From assembly GCA_013694885.1 (NCBI GenBank), contig JACDBO010000346.1:1-6246 (forward strand): DNA of 6,246 nucleotides. Direction: 5' to 3'. Under the pieces are notes generated by a model. It was not told the origin of the DNA and did not search any database. It saw only the letters and a program-made list of their open reading frames with translations. Position 1 is the first letter of the stretch. Each line of letters opens with the position of its first letter. This DNA is from Chloroflexia bacterium. Its GTDB lineage: Bacteria > Chloroflexota > Chloroflexia > Thermomicrobiales > UBA6265. Of the stretch, positions 1 through 5,711 are shown one piece after another. A program made the position numbers and the translations under genes.

Positions 1-1655
1 GTCATGCCGTCGTCGTCGCGGCAGTTGAGCCCGCCGCCGCCGGTACCGCTGACCGTGACCGTACCGCCCTTATCGTCGGCGGTGAAGTCCGCTGGTGCCG
101 CACCGCCCGAATACAGGAAGCGGACATCGCCGTAGCCCAATTGCCCGCCACAGGCGATCGCCAGCCAATCGCCCTCGGCTTCGGCCATAACCAGCACGCG
201 GGTGCCTTCGGCGAGCACGGTGATCGTCGGCGCGGTGGCGTCGGCGGCGGCGCGGCACTTGAGGCCGCTCTCACCGGTGCCTTGAACCTCCGCGGAGCCG
301 ATTGCCGCCGACTCGTCGATCGTGGATGCGGGGCGTGCGGGACCCTCGATGGCGGTCTCGGTGGTCGTTTCGCGAGCCGCTTCTTCCGCGGCCACATCCG
401 GCGCCGCCGGTTCGGTGGTGCCCTCGGTTTCCGCCTCGACCGCCAGGTCCGTTGTCGTGGTCGCTGCTTCGCCCGATGACGATGTGTCGCTCTGGGCTTC
501 CGTCTCCGCCTCGACGTCGACCGCAACCTCCGGCTCGGAGACATCGTTCCCCTCAGGGGCGGTCTCCGCCGCCACATCAGAGGCGGTGGTGGTGTCGGTG
601 CCGGTCTCGGTGTCGACCGGCTGGACCGCTTCGGTGGCGCTGGTCACGTCGGAGGAACTGGAAAGGTCGGTATTCGTCGTGGAGTCCTCCGTCTCGGTGG
701 TCTCCGCGACGGTCTCCTCGGTGATCTGCTCGTCCGTCGCCATCTCTTCGGTGGAGACATCCGATTCAGTCGCGACCTCGTCCGTGGTCGCCGCGTCGGT
801 CGTCACCTCAGTGCTGGCGCTGGTGTCGGCTTCGGTCTCGGACGTCGTCTCGGTGGCGGCGTCCTCTGACGCGACGTCCTCCGTGCCGTCGTCGGTGACG
901 GCCTGTTGCTCGGTCTCGACCGCGGTCTCGGTCCCCGCCTCGGATTCGGTGGCTTGCTCTTGCTCGGTTGCTGCTGGCTCGGCGAGCGCGACGAACTCGC
1001 CGTTGACGAAGCCGCCCACGCCAGCGCAGTTGATCGGAAACCACGCCTCACCGGCGACCCAGGTCTCTTCCCCGGTGACTTCGAGCGTGTTGCCCTCGAA
1101 GAGCTCCGTGATGATCGGCGCCTCGGCGGATGCATCCGCGCGGCAGACGATGCCTTCCGGCGGCAATTCGGTCGCCGTGTTGTTGACGACAACACCGAAC
1201 GCGACTGGATCGTTCCACGGACGTGTCGACGCGGCAGGTCCGGTCGCGGTGCCGGTGTCGGTTTCGGTTTCGGTTTCGGTGGAATCGTCGGAGGTGGTGG
1301 GATCGTCGGCCGGTTGATCGCCGGCATCCCCGGTGGCCAGAAGGTCCGCGGAGATATAGCCAGCAAGCCCATCGGAGACGACGTGATACCAGAGGCTCCC
1401 GTCCGCCGCGGTCAACGGTCCATCCGTGATCTGAACCGGCGACCCTTCCGGGACGGTGGTGAGCGCTACCGCATCGGCGCTTGCTTCGGCGCGAAGCGTC
1501 GCGGCATCGCCATTGGTGTTGGCGACGACCGCCACCTCACCAGGGGCGAGATCTGACTCGGCAAGCGTGACCGCCGGCGCGATCAGTGAGAGGCATAAGA
1601 GCCCCACAACAGCAAGAAACAGCCCGTTACGGGCTCCACAATGGGGCGTCAACAA
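1..1655 (-). CDS. Secreted multi-SH3b-domain protein, TTG start, 3' end outside window
   Basis: The frame is open for 551 codons from a TTG at 1655 to the left edge. Residues 1-34 look like a Sec signal peptide: Arg9, a hydrophobic stretch at about 11-28, and a likely cut after VTLA (residues 29-32). Four SH3-like units follow: about 40-106, 162-235, 451-516, and a fourth starting near 531 that is cut by the window. Units 3 and 4 share a G-T-G-x-x-G-L-x-C-R motif. Residues 236-450 are a low-complexity Thr/Glu/Ala/Asp/Ser linker. Such proteins are usually exported and bind cell wall or other surface ligands; the ligand here is unknown and no catalytic domain is visible. The start is a tandem TTG-TTG (1655 or 1652) behind AGGAGGGG at 1662-1669; 1655 gives the better spacing (8 bases after AGGAGG). 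The opposite strand carries a Ser/Val-rich open frame that is only a shadow. Confidence 0.88.
   Translation of the reverse strand, partial: MLTPHCGARNGLFLAVVGLLCLSLIAPAVTLAESDLAPGEVAVVANTNGDAATLRAEASADAVALTTVPEGSPVQITDGPLTAADGSLWYHVVSDGLAGYISADLLATGDAGDQPADDPTTSDDSTETETETDTGTATGPAASTRPWNDPVAFGVVVNNTATELPPEGIVCRADASAEAPIITELFEGNTLEVTGEETWVAGEAWFPINCAGVGGFVNGEFVALAEPAATEQEQATESEAGTETAVETEQQAVTDDGTEDVASEDAATETTSETEADTSASTEVTTDAATTDEVATESDVSTEEMATDEQITEETVAETTETEDSTTNTDLSSSSDVTSATEAVQPVDTETGTDTTTASDVAAETAPEGNDVSEPEVAVDVEAETEAQSDTSSSGEAATTTTDLAVEAETEGTTEPAAPDVAAEEAARETTTETAIEGPARPASTIDESAAIGSAEVQGTGESGLKCRAAADATAPTITVLAEGTRVLVMAEAEGDWLAIACGGQLGYGDVRFLYSGGAAPADFTADDKGGTVTVSGTGGGGLNCRDDDGM
1255..1280. 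repeat. Tandem hexamer repeat encoding Glu-Thr
   Basis: On the plus strand GTTTCG occurs three times in a row (1261-1278), preceded by one diverged copy, GTGTCG (1255-1260). Read on the minus strand, it encodes alternating Glu-Thr residues in the linker between SH3 units 1 and 2. Being a 6-base unit it keeps frame when copies are gained or lost, so it could vary between strains. Confidence 0.75.
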
Positions 1656-1661
1656 TCCCTT

Positions 1662-1669
1662 CCCCTCCT
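1662..1669 (-). promoter_or_regulatory. Ribosome binding site of the multi-SH3 gene
   Basis: AGGAGGGG on the minus strand, a near-perfect Shine-Dalgarno. It lies 8 bases (from AGGAGG) before the first of two tandem in-frame TTG codons and 11 before the second. No ATG or GTG lies in the right place, so this site fixes the unusual start. Confidence 0.8.
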
Positions 1670-1683
1670 GTTTTTTCGAACTA

Positions 1684-1705
1684 CGGCTGAGCAGCCCCTC
1701 AGCCG
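1684..1705 (-). promoter_or_regulatory. Leader hairpin before the multi-SH3 gene
   Basis: A perfect 8-bp stem (CGGCTGAG at 1684-1691 with CTCAGCCG at 1698-1705) with a 6-base loop. In the presumed 5' leader its base lies 14 bases upstream of the ribosome binding site. There is no T-run on either side in terminator orientation; on the minus strand it is followed by A residues. It may affect mRNA stability or translation; this is inference. Confidence 0.4.
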
Positions 1706-1741
1706 CCCGTGGGTGTCGGCAGCAAGCGCGAAGGCCGGGAA

Positions 1742-1756
1742 CAGGTCATTGACCTG
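1742..1756. promoter_or_regulatory. 15-bp inverted repeat, possible operator
   Basis: CAGGTCA-T-TGACCTG is a perfect inverted repeat with 7-base arms and one central base. It lies about 87 bases upstream of the TTG start of the multi-SH3 gene. The form suits a dimeric helix-turn-helix repressor. No convincing -10 or -35 hexamers were found beside it, so the operator role is a guess from shape and position. Confidence 0.35.
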
Positions 1757-1816
1757 CGTCCAAGTTCCGGCTTCCGCGATGGCACACGCCTAGAGTGCGT
1801 GGCCCCTAGCCGACGT

Positions 1817-1847
1817 GGGAAGCGGTGGCCATCCCCACCGCCTTCCC
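1817..1847. other. Strong hairpin, 12-bp stem with one bulge
   Basis: GGGAAGCGGTGG (1817-1828) pairs with CCACCGC-c-TTCCC (1835-1847), leaving one bulged C at 1842 and a 6-base loop. It lacks a flanking U-tract, so it does not look like an ordinary intrinsic terminator. On the minus strand it would lie far upstream (about 160 bases) of the multi-SH3 start. It could be part of an RNA element or a factor-dependent transcript end. Confidence 0.4.
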
Positions 1848-2344
1848 CCCTGGGAATGTGATCGTTCGCAATCGAGTTTTGAGAAGTTCCACCGAACCCG
1901 GCCCCGGCCTGCCTGCTCGTCGTCGAGCGTGGTCGGCTCCTGGACCGTTCGGTATGACCCCCGTCGACCGATTCCGAATATTGCCTGGCGCACTCCGACC
2001 AAGAGTGAGAAGCCGAGCGAACACTGCACAGGAACCCCTGATCCGACCCTGCAATTCAAGATCGATCCGACGCTCCGTCCGCGCGCTCGTGCCCTCACAC
2101 GTGTCTTTGAGTGATTCCGTTGTACGCCATGAACCGCCCGAACTCTTGCCAGCCAAGCAAGCGCCCGAGCCGATTATTCCCCTCGGGACGTACTCACCGT
2201 ATCAAAGTGACGTTGAGGCGTCAAGCTGGCCGCGCCCGGCACTGTGGCGAGTTGCCGTGGAAACCGTGTCAACCAGGCACAAGTGACGATCCCTCTGGCT
2301 GGAAATACCACCGTCGACAGCGCTCCGCCATCGCCTGTTTGACG

Positions 2345-2350
2345 AGGAGG
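2345..2350 (+). promoter_or_regulatory. Shine-Dalgarno before the 15-codon frame
   Basis: AGGAGG on the plus strand, 7 bases before the ATG at 2358. It is the only sign of plus-strand translation in the gap and the reason the short frame is reported. Confidence 0.35.
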
Positions 2351-2357
2351 CACACTA

Positions 2358-2405
2358 ATGTCATCGCCCGGCGCCATCCGGGTTCGGTATCCCTGTACGA
2401 ACTAG
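2358..2405 (+). CDS. Possible 15-residue leader peptide
   Basis: ATG at 2358 opens a short frame, MSSPGAIRVRYPCTN, ending in TAG at 2403-2405. It is preceded by AGGAGG (2345-2350) with a 7-base gap, one of the best ribosome binding sites in the window. The frame overlaps the stems at 2367-2402, and its stop lies just before the large hairpins at 2417-2511. This resembles a leader peptide coupled to RNA folding. No run of a single regulatory codon is present, and no plus-strand gene follows, since the next gene is on the other strand. It may be a chance match. Confidence 0.25.
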   Translation: MSSPGAIRVRYPCTN

Positions 2406-2520
2406 CCCCCATTGGCCCTGGACAGAGGACCGCGAGGAGCGGTTTGGACTTCCAGGCACCGACCCACTTCGGTGGTTGGTCAGCGCGGGATGGCCCCAAT
2501 GGGCCACGCTGACTTGCAGT

Positions 2521-2532
2521 CACCGCGCGGTG
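2521..2532. repeat. Perfect 12-bp palindrome CACCGCGCGGTG
   Basis: A self-complementary dodecamer, about 94 bases past the stop of the coiled-coil gene and directly after the hairpin cluster. As DNA it could bind a dimeric protein; as RNA it would form only a 4-bp stem. Its role is unknown. Confidence 0.35.
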
Positions 2533-2625
2533 GTGGGGCAGGACTATGGGTATGGATCGGGATAGGCCGGATGGATGGCTTCAGCGACCGGCGCGGCGCC
2601 TCACGCGGAGTGGAGCGACGGCGAC

Positions 2626-3840
2626 TCAGTGATCGAGATCGTCGCGCTGGGCGCGCCGCCGGAAGCGACCGCCGGACCCGGCAGTCGCGTCGGACTCGGC
2701 ATCGCGTCGCTGGGTGGTGGCGACATCGAGCTCTTCCTGGATCTGCTCCAGCCGGAGGCGCACGCGCTGCTCGTGGAGATACCAGACATCCCGGTGGAGG
2801 GCGGCATCGACTTGGCGCGCTTCTTCGAGCTGGCTGTTGAGATCGGAGATCTTGTAGGCCAGCTCCCGGTGCAATTCGCCGGCTTCTTCCATCCGCTCGT
2901 TCAACCGCTCGGCACGTTGCTCCAGATTCTGCTGAATCTCGCCGAAGCGGGCGTCGTTCTCCTGCCGAGCGTCGTCGTGCATGTCGATCAGCAAATCGTG
3001 GCGTTCCGTCATCTGCGTCTGCAATCGGTTCACATCTTGACGCAGCACCAATTCGCCGGCGCGTAACTCCTCCAGGCTGGGGTCCAGATGCACCAGCCCG
3101 CGCCGGGTATCCTCCAGCGAGTCGTAGATGTGGCCGAGGTCGGCCCGGAGCTCGTCGATGCGGGCGCTGTAGCTCTCGGCGATCTCTTTGACATCGACGA
3201 CGCGGCGGCGCCCTTCCTGATCGACGATCTTGATCGCATCCTCAGCCCGGATGATGTCGCGCCGCAGGCCCTCCAGCTCGCCGCGCATGTCGTCGAGCGC
3301 ATCGCGCATGCCGTGGCTCACCGCGCTGGTCCGGTCCCCAAGCGCCGAGAGGTGCTCGATCATCGTGATTACTTCGTCGAACCGCTGCTGATTTTGCCCC
3401 GTGTCGTCTACCTTCTTGCGCGACGCTTCCAGCAGTTCGGTCACGTGGGCTTGGAGCGAGCGGATCGGCCGGGTCTGATCGTAGAGGCGGCTCTCGAGGT
3501 CCTCAACCGCCTGCCGGGTACGGTTCTCGTCGATGGCGCGGGCCTGTGCCGACTGCTGCGACTCCTTGCGCTGCTGCTCGATCGCGAGGCGATTCTGCGC
3601 CGCCACTCCTTCCTGATGCTTGAACACCTCTTCGACGCGGATCTGGCGGCTCGCGAGTTCCCGCGTCAGTTGCCGCAGCTCGTCGACCTGTGATTGCAGC
3701 GTGGCGATCCGCGCCTCATCGCGGCGGCGGTCGTCCTCCTGGCGGTAGGCGGCGGACGAACCCGAACCGGTAGCACCAACGGTGGCGCCGGTCGCGTTGT
3801 TGGAAGCGGTGGCGGCCTGAATTACCGGACGGTCGGTCAT
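2626..3840 (-). CDS. Soluble coiled-coil protein, unknown function
   Basis: 404 residues. Residues 1-33 are Ala/Thr/Gly/Ser-rich and probably disordered. About 34-380 is almost continuous charged helix rich in Glu, Arg, Gln, Asp and Leu with heptad-like spacing; helix breakers are few (Pro125 and Pro254). The tail from about 388 is Gly/Arg-rich and basic, ending in Asp-Asp-Leu-Asp-His. There is no signal peptide, no membrane segment, no Cys, a single Trp (353), and no Walker motif, so it is not an SMC-type ATPase despite the resemblance of the coil. A structural or scaffold role in the cytoplasm is inferred. The ATG at 3840 has GAGG at 3846-3849 with a 5-base gap. It stands alone: 222 bases separate it from the deacetylase gene upstream, and the structured gap follows. 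I recognise no named family. Confidence 0.85.
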   Translation of the reverse strand: MTDRPVIQAATASNNATGATVGATGSGSSAAYRQEDDRRRDEARIATLQSQVDELRQLTRELASRQIRVEEVFKHQEGVAAQNRLAIEQQRKESQQSAQARAIDENRTRQAVEDLESRLYDQTRPIRSLQAHVTELLEASRKKVDDTGQNQQRFDEVITMIEHLSALGDRTSAVSHGMRDALDDMRGELEGLRRDIIRAEDAIKIVDQEGRRRVVDVKEIAESYSARIDELRADLGHIYDSLEDTRRGLVHLDPSLEELRAGELVLRQDVNRLQTQMTERHDLLIDMHDDARQENDARFGEIQQNLEQRAERLNERMEEAGELHRELAYKISDLNSQLEEARQVDAALHRDVWYLHEQRVRLRLEQIQEELDVATTQRRDAESDATAGSGGRFRRRAQRDDLDH

Positions 3841-4005
3841 GCGATCCTCGGTGCGCCGAAGCGCGTGAGTCGAGCGAAACAGGAGCGATGCGCGGTTCGT
3901 GGGCGTGTCGACCGCGTCACGGTGCGGGCGCGGCGACGGCCCAGCTCATCGCCCGTCAAGGATACGGGACCGGCCGCAATTCGTCCCGCGGGCGGTGGGC
4001 GGCGA

Positions 4006-4027
4006 TGCACGGTCACGCTGCACGGTC
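4006..4027. repeat. Short direct repeat TGCACGGTC, 13-base period
   Basis: TGCACGGTC occurs at 4006-4014 and 4019-4027, in the 222-base spacer between the deacetylase stop and the coiled-coil start. It could be a tandem binding site for the coiled-coil gene, but it lies about 165 bases upstream of that start and no promoter hexamers are convincing. Confidence 0.25.
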
Positions 4028-4062
4028 GTCCGGACACCAGCTCTACGGACATCGACACAACC

Positions 4063-5085
4063 TCAGCCAGGTGCGTCGCCGTCCAGGGCCGTGACGACCG
4101 CCGCGACGCTCCGTCCCAGCGCGTCCGGCGCGTAGCCACCCTCCAGCACCGCCACGAGCCGGCCGTCCGCGTGTTCCTCGGCGAGCGCCAAGCACGCACC
4201 GGCGAGACTGGCGAAGCCGCGTTCGGTGACGCGCATTCCTCCGAGCGGATCGTCGGCGTGAGCGTCGAAACCCGCGGAGACGAGGATCAAGCGCGGTGCG
4301 AAGGCGTGAACGCGGGGGACGATGTGGTCGCGCAGGGCGTGCAGATAGATAGTATCGTCCGATCTCGCCGCCAAGGGAACATTGACGGTAAACCCTTCGC
4401 CGGCACCGGTGCCACGCTCGTTCGCCGCACCGGTGCCCGGGTACCACGGCCACTGGTGGAGCGAGCAGAAGAGTACGCGCGGATCGTCATAGAATGCGTC
4501 TTGGGTTCCATTACCGTGGTGGACATCCCAGTCGATGATCGCGACGCGCTCGACACCGCGGGCGAACGCGTGCGCGGCAGCAATCGCGACCGTATTGAGA
4601 AGACAGAAACCCATGCCGCCTCTCGGTGTGGCGTGGTGTCCGGGTGGGCGGGCAAGGACGAAGGCACGGGGCACGTCACCAGCGAGCACCGCATCGACCG
4701 CGGCCAACCCCGCGCCCACGGCGAGACGCGCCACCTCGACCGAATCCGCCCGCACAACGGTATCGGCGTCCAGATGCCCCCCGCCACCCGTCGCAAACGC
4801 ATCGAGCGCGGGGAGGTACGCGGCATCATGGACCCGGTTGATCGCCTTATCGGTAGCCGGACCAAACTGCACCACTGGTCGATCGCGCAGGAGACCGCGC
4901 TGCTCAAGTTCAAGGTCGATCGCCGGCATCCGGCGGGGATGCTCCGGGTGAGCGCCGGTGTCGTGGCCCGTGAACCGTTCGGACCGGAGCAGCGCGGTCA
5001 GTTGGGCCGCCCGAGCGGGCTGGGTGGCAGACGCCGGTTCGATTTCAGGACTCGTCAGCGGGCTCTCCTTCCATAAAAGGAACAT
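4063..5085 (-). CDS. Histone deacetylase family zinc amidohydrolase
   Basis: 340 residues, typical length for a bacterial HDAC-fold enzyme of the AcuC/acetylpolyamine amidohydrolase superfamily. The family removes acetyl groups from lysine side chains or acetylated amines in the cytoplasm. All key motifs are present: HPEHPRR (46-52); RPPGHHA (146-152) with the catalytic His150-His151 pair; GFCLLN (159-164); DWDVHHGNGTQ (185-195); SAGFDAHADDPLGG (270-283); and LEGGY (314-318). By analogy with characterised HDACs the zinc ligands are Asp187, His189 and Asp274, and Tyr318 is the transition-state tyrosine. The enzyme is therefore predicted active; the substrate cannot be read from sequence. The start is uncertain. 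ATG 5085 has no visible Shine-Dalgarno, while an AAGGAG inside the frame (5065-5070) stands 6 bases before an in-frame CTG at 5058. The first conserved residues begin only after about residue 38, so either start keeps the domain whole. The PLDc_N gene lies 75 bases upstream on the same strand. Confidence 0.93.
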   Translation of the reverse strand: MFLLWKESPLTSPEIEPASATQPARAAQLTALLRSERFTGHDTGAHPEHPRRMPAIDLELEQRGLLRDRPVVQFGPATDKAINRVHDAAYLPALDAFATGGGGHLDADTVVRADSVEVARLAVGAGLAAVDAVLAGDVPRAFVLARPPGHHATPRGGMGFCLLNTVAIAAAHAFARGVERVAIIDWDVHHGNGTQDAFYDDPRVLFCSLHQWPWYPGTGAANERGTGAGEGFTVNVPLAARSDDTIYLHALRDHIVPRVHAFAPRLILVSAGFDAHADDPLGGMRVTERGFASLAGACLALAEEHADGRLVAVLEGGYAPDALGRSVAAVVTALDGDAPG

Positions 5086-5160
5086 GAGAATGAACGTGCC
5101 AGGAGGAATGCGCAGCGAGTCGCGGCATCGTTGCGGAGCGGAACGTGGTGCCCGCCGGGA

Positions 5161-5604
5161 TCACGACCCGGTGCGGGGTGACCGGGGCGCGCGCGGTGCA
5201 TCACTCTCTGGACGGTGACCTGCGGATCTAGTGGGATCGTAGGGCAAGCGTTGAGGGCCGCGCCTGGACGCGGCGCCGGGAGCCGACTGCACATGCGTGC
5301 GCGCCGACCGGGCCGCGCGAATCGGGGTCACGTTCGCCTTGACGGGCTGGGCACGTTGCGGCGGTTGCCGCAATGGGTGATTCCCCCGGCGCAATAAACT
5401 GGTCGGCCCCATCCAGCTATAGAGGAGTGCCCCTGCGACCGGAAGCGTCAAGATGACGATGGCCCACACGACCTTGTTGTCGCCGCGCACGCGGGCACGA
5501 CGGCTCAGGTCGCGCAGCGCCTGCGCCATCAGCGCGTACTGGACGGCGCCGTAGAGCAGCACTAGCATGGCGAGAAGAACGGTCTGGAGCGACATCGATT
5601 CCAT
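5161..5604 (-). CDS. PLDc_N-type two-helix membrane protein
   Basis: 147 residues. Two hydrophobic helices at about 6-27 and 44-65 are joined by a short basic loop (RDLSRRARVRGDNK). The second helix carries the pattern W47...P55..G58...Y62...G66 seen in the N-terminal membrane domain of cardiolipin synthases and other phospholipase-D-fold proteins, and also found in small stand-alone proteins. No HKD catalytic motif is present, so no enzyme activity is expected; here the domain can only be a membrane anchor or partner subunit. Residues about 72-147 are Arg/Pro/Ala-rich and probably disordered, with positive charge that should stay in the cytoplasm. The start may be 5604 or the ATG at 5595 (MSLQTVL...); neither has a strong ribosome binding site, and no other start codon lies between 5604 and an in-frame TAG upstream. 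It may be co-transcribed with the deacetylase gene. Confidence 0.8.
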   Translation of the reverse strand: MESMSLQTVLLAMLVLLYGAVQYALMAQALRDLSRRARVRGDNKVVWAIVILTLPVAGALLYSWMGPTSLLRRGNHPLRQPPQRAQPVKANVTPIRAARSARTHVQSAPGAASRRGPQRLPYDPTRSAGHRPESDAPRAPRSPRTGS

Positions 5605-5666
5605 GCCGGGGCAAGCACTCGGATTCGGCGCCCATCGCCGCGTCTCGAAACCCCGACCTCCTCGCT

Positions 5667-5672
5667 ATTGTA
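5667..5672 (-). promoter_or_regulatory. Possible -10 box (TACAAT) before the PLDc_N gene
   Basis: TACAAT on the minus strand matches the housekeeping -10 consensus at five of six bases and would give a leader of about 55 bases. The hexamer 17 bases upstream (CCGTGG) does not resemble a -35 box, so this is weak. An AGGAGG lies immediately downstream (5657-5662) but has no start codon at proper spacing. Confidence 0.25.
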
Positions 5673-5711
5673 CGCGCTGGGGGCATGCACCACGGCATCA
5701 CCTCTCCCTGC

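Larger units (their letters stand above)
2162..2532 (+). ncRNA. Candidate structured RNA (cluster of adjacent hairpins)
   Basis: Neighbouring stems, plus-strand coordinates: 2162-2190 (8 bp, one bulged A); 2208-2223 (5 bp); 2237-2257 (5 bp); 2367-2382 (5 bp); 2382-2402 (7 bp, one bulged G; shares base 2382 with the previous stem); 2417-2456 (CCTGGA/TCCAGG enclosing ACCGC/GCGGT); 2458-2480 (9 bp, one bulged C, one G-U pair, closed by C-UUCG-G); 2481-2511 (CAGCG/CGCTG, a 5-base bulge, then TGGCCC/GGGCCA on a CAAT loop). The last two are directly adjacent and could stack. A 12-bp palindrome follows at 2521-2532. The UUCG loop and the G-U pair favour the plus strand: on the minus strand the loop becomes CGAA and the G-U becomes a C-A mismatch. 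I do not recognise the family. No promoter or terminator is convincing, and boundaries are approximate. GC-rich DNA forms some stems by chance, so confidence is limited. Confidence 0.35.
1656..2625. other. Long gap without a convincing protein gene
   Basis: About 970 bases separate the stop of the coiled-coil gene from the start of the multi-SH3 gene. Several hand-counted 60-base lines give 55-62% G+C, against about 67% or more in flanking genes. Overlapping open frames exist on both strands (plus 1825-2286 and 2111-2512; minus 1806-2156, 1790-2098 and 2269-2523). Their products are Arg/Pro/Ser-rich, without domains I recognise and with codon use unlike the real genes, so none is annotated as a gene. 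What the gap does hold is secondary structure (listed separately). I found no tRNA-like T-arm, no RNase P, tmRNA or SRP RNA signature, no group II intron domain V and no transposase remnant. Confidence 0.6.

Noticed and set aside
322..1317. 331-codon plus-strand open frame rich in Ser and Val
   Set aside because: It is the complement of the Thr/Glu-rich linker and SH3 units read on the minus strand; it has no domain and no ribosome binding site to match.
1749..1777. TTGACC on the plus strand as a -35 box
   Set aside because: The position 17 bases on reads TTCCGC, not a -10 box; the TTGACC is part of the inverted repeat.
2267..2272. TTGACA on the minus strand, possible -35 box
   Set aside because: No -10-like hexamer at 16-19 bases downstream.
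2111..2512. 133-codon plus-strand open frame in the gap
   Set aside because: Arg/Pro/Ser-rich product without domains and no Shine-Dalgarno; it runs through the hairpin cluster. Kept only as part of the gap description.
2479..2513. Hairpin as an intrinsic terminator of the coiled-coil gene
   Set aside because: It is about 113 bases past the stop and has no U-tract on the minus strand.
2575..3693. Plus-strand open frames (2575-3066 and 3088-3693) over the coiled-coil gene
   Set aside because: Shadows of the minus-strand coiled-coil gene, which has a coherent heptad-rich product.
3694..5076. 460-codon plus-strand open frame
   Set aside because: It lies over the deacetylase gene, whose motifs are all intact on the minus strand; the plus product is Arg/Gly-rich with no domain.
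5657..5662. AGGAGG on the minus strand upstream of the PLDc_N gene
   Set aside because: No start codon follows at 5-10 bases, and it is about 50 bases from the ATG at 5604, so it does not act as that gene's ribosome binding site.
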